Translations under genes and position numbers: made by a program | Assembly: GCA_001800015.1 (NCBI GenBank) | Contig: MGUO01000146.1 | Coordinates: forward strand, 1 to 6,518 | DNA: 6,518 bases | Direction of reading: 5' to 3' | Source: Elusimicrobia bacterium RIFCSPHIGHO2_02_FULL_57_9 | GTDB taxonomy: Bacteria; Elusimicrobiota; Elusimicrobia; UBA1565; UBA9628 | In this document: piece after piece, positions 5,672 through 6,518 of the stretch | Position numbering within the stretch: the stretch's first letter is position 1 | Layout of the letters: each line of letters opens with the position of its first letter | The notes under the pieces: generated by a model | What the model was told of the DNA's origin: nothing | Database searches by the model: none | The model's input: the letters and a program-made list of their open reading frames with translations, nothing else

Positions 5672-6518
5672 CGGGGCGCGCAGATAATGCCTCCGCCCAA
5701 AACCTCTTCCCCTTGGTAAAAAACGGCGGACTGCCCCGCGCTCACGGCTCGCTGGGGCGCTTCAAACTGAACAGAAACCCGCTGCCCCCCATCAGGGACA
5801 ATGCGCGCCAATGCGGGAGCATGCCGGTGGCGGATGCGGACTTCGGCCGCCAATTCCTGGGGTATTCGGCCGGAGGTCCAGCTGACAGCGGCGGCCGTAA
5901 AAAAAGAACATAGGGTTTCTTCAGGGCCTCCGACCACCAAGGTATTGGTCTGCGGCTCCATCCGGATCACATAACGGGGCTGGGCGGCGAGCGAACCCAA
6001 TCCCTTGCGCTGGCCGATGGTATAAGAAGCCAAGCCCCTATGCCTGCCGACTTCTCGGCCGGAATGGTCGCGGATGGGGCCCGGGATTAGCGCGGCCGCC
6101 GACTCCAGGCGCGACTCGATAAAGCCGCGGTAGTCCTTGCGGGGGACAAAGCATATCTCCTGGCTTTCCGGCTTGTCGGCGGTTTTAAGGCCCAGCTGCC
6201 GGGCGCGCTCGCGCACTTGAGATTTCAAAAGTTCCCCCACGGGGAACTGGACATGTTTCAATTCCTTCGGCGTCAGGTTGTAAAGAAAATAGGTCTGGTC
6301 TTTTTTAAGGTCTTTGGCCCGAAAAAGCTTGCCCGAGACCGCGCGGGCATAATGCCCCGTGGCCAGAGTCTCGGCCCCCCAAGCCTCCGCTAAAGCCAAC
6401 AGGTAGCCGAATTTAACCGAGCGGTTGCACTCGACGCAGGGATTGGGCGTGCGCGAGTGAAGATAGGAATCAACGAAAGGCCTGATCACCTTGTCTTCGA
6501 AAAGGTCGCTCATATCGA
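5668..6518 (-). CDS. mnmA: tRNA-specific 2-thiouridylase MnmA, 5' end outside the window
   Basis: Transfers sulfur to uridine 34 of Lys, Glu and Gln tRNAs in an ATP-dependent reaction, using sulfur passed from a cysteine desulfurase. About 282 C-terminal codons are visible. The frame stays open to the right edge, so the methionine at 6513 is probably internal, and the N-terminal PP-loop (SGGVDS) lies outside. Counting from that methionine, TPNPCVECNRSVKFG (22-36) includes C29, equivalent to the first catalytic cysteine. ATGHYAR is at 51-57 and KDQTYFLYNL at 71-80. ESQEICFVP (116-124) includes C121, the second catalytic cysteine. The tRNA-binding and beta-barrel part follows, with ASYTIGQRKGLG and SAGQSAVFYQGEEVLGGGII near the end. 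Both catalytic cysteines are present, so the enzyme looks functional. The TGA stop overlaps the lipoprotein start by ATGA, which marks one transcription unit. Confidence 0.95.
   Translation of the reverse strand, partial: DMSDLFEDKVIRPFVDSYLHSRTPNPCVECNRSVKFGYLLALAEAWGAETLATGHYARAVSGKLFRAKDLKKDQTYFLYNLTPKELKHVQFPVGELLKSQVRERARQLGLKTADKPESQEICFVPRKDYRGFIESRLESAAALIPGPIRDHSGREVGRHRGLASYTIGQRKGLGSLAAQPRYVIRMEPQTNTLVVGGPEETLCSFFTAAAVSWTSGRIPQELAAEVRIRHRHAPALARIVPDGGQRVSVQFEAPQRAVSAGQSAVFYQGEEVLGGGIICAPR

Noticed and set aside
6511..6513. ATG at the right edge as the true start of mnmA
   Set aside because: The PP-loop ATP-binding domain that all MnmA proteins carry would be missing, and the frame continues open to the window edge.

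Overview
The window is a gene-dense (about 97% coding), moderately GC-rich bacterial chromosome segment. Peptidoglycan genes (alanine racemase, a class A penicillin-binding protein) and the tRNA-thiolation gene mnmA identify a bacterium with a wall. A lipobox protein and a pilin-fold-like lipoprotein suggest an envelope of Gram-negative type. Two starts sit directly behind TATAAT boxes with no Shine-Dalgarno sequence. The style resembles Elusimicrobiota or a similar deep, uncultured phylum, but that placement is an impression and not proven by any marker here.

Layout. Bases 2-1333 (+) hold the 3' part of a large multi-span membrane protein of unknown function, whose frame is open to the left edge. 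A strong 20-bp hairpin terminator (1350-1395) follows. Five bases after it lies a TATAAT box (1399-1404), and then alr (1412-2467, +). A class A PBP (2479-4758, -) converges on alr with only 10-11 bp between the stop codons. Diverging from the PBP over a 26-bp gap is a 120-codon ORF (4785-5147, +). It reads as the two ends of a FAD-dependent glycerol-3-phosphate dehydrogenase (GlpA-like) joined at a glycine repeat, with the middle missing. After 59 bp with no recognisable feature come a small lipoprotein (5207-5671, -) and the 3' part of mnmA (5668 to the right edge, -), which overlap by the four bases ATGA.

How the genes relate. Alr supplies D-alanine for peptidoglycan precursors and the PBP polymerises and cross-links those precursors, so two wall genes lie tail to tail. 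mnmA and the lipoprotein form a translationally coupled pair without an obvious functional link. The points most worth following up are the internally deleted dehydrogenase, the apparent leaderless promoters (GGTATAAT 6-7 nt before ATG) shared by alr and the PBP gene, and the lipid-anchored pilin-like domain. No RNA genes, insertion sequences, CRISPR arrays or novel multi-gene defence-type system were seen.
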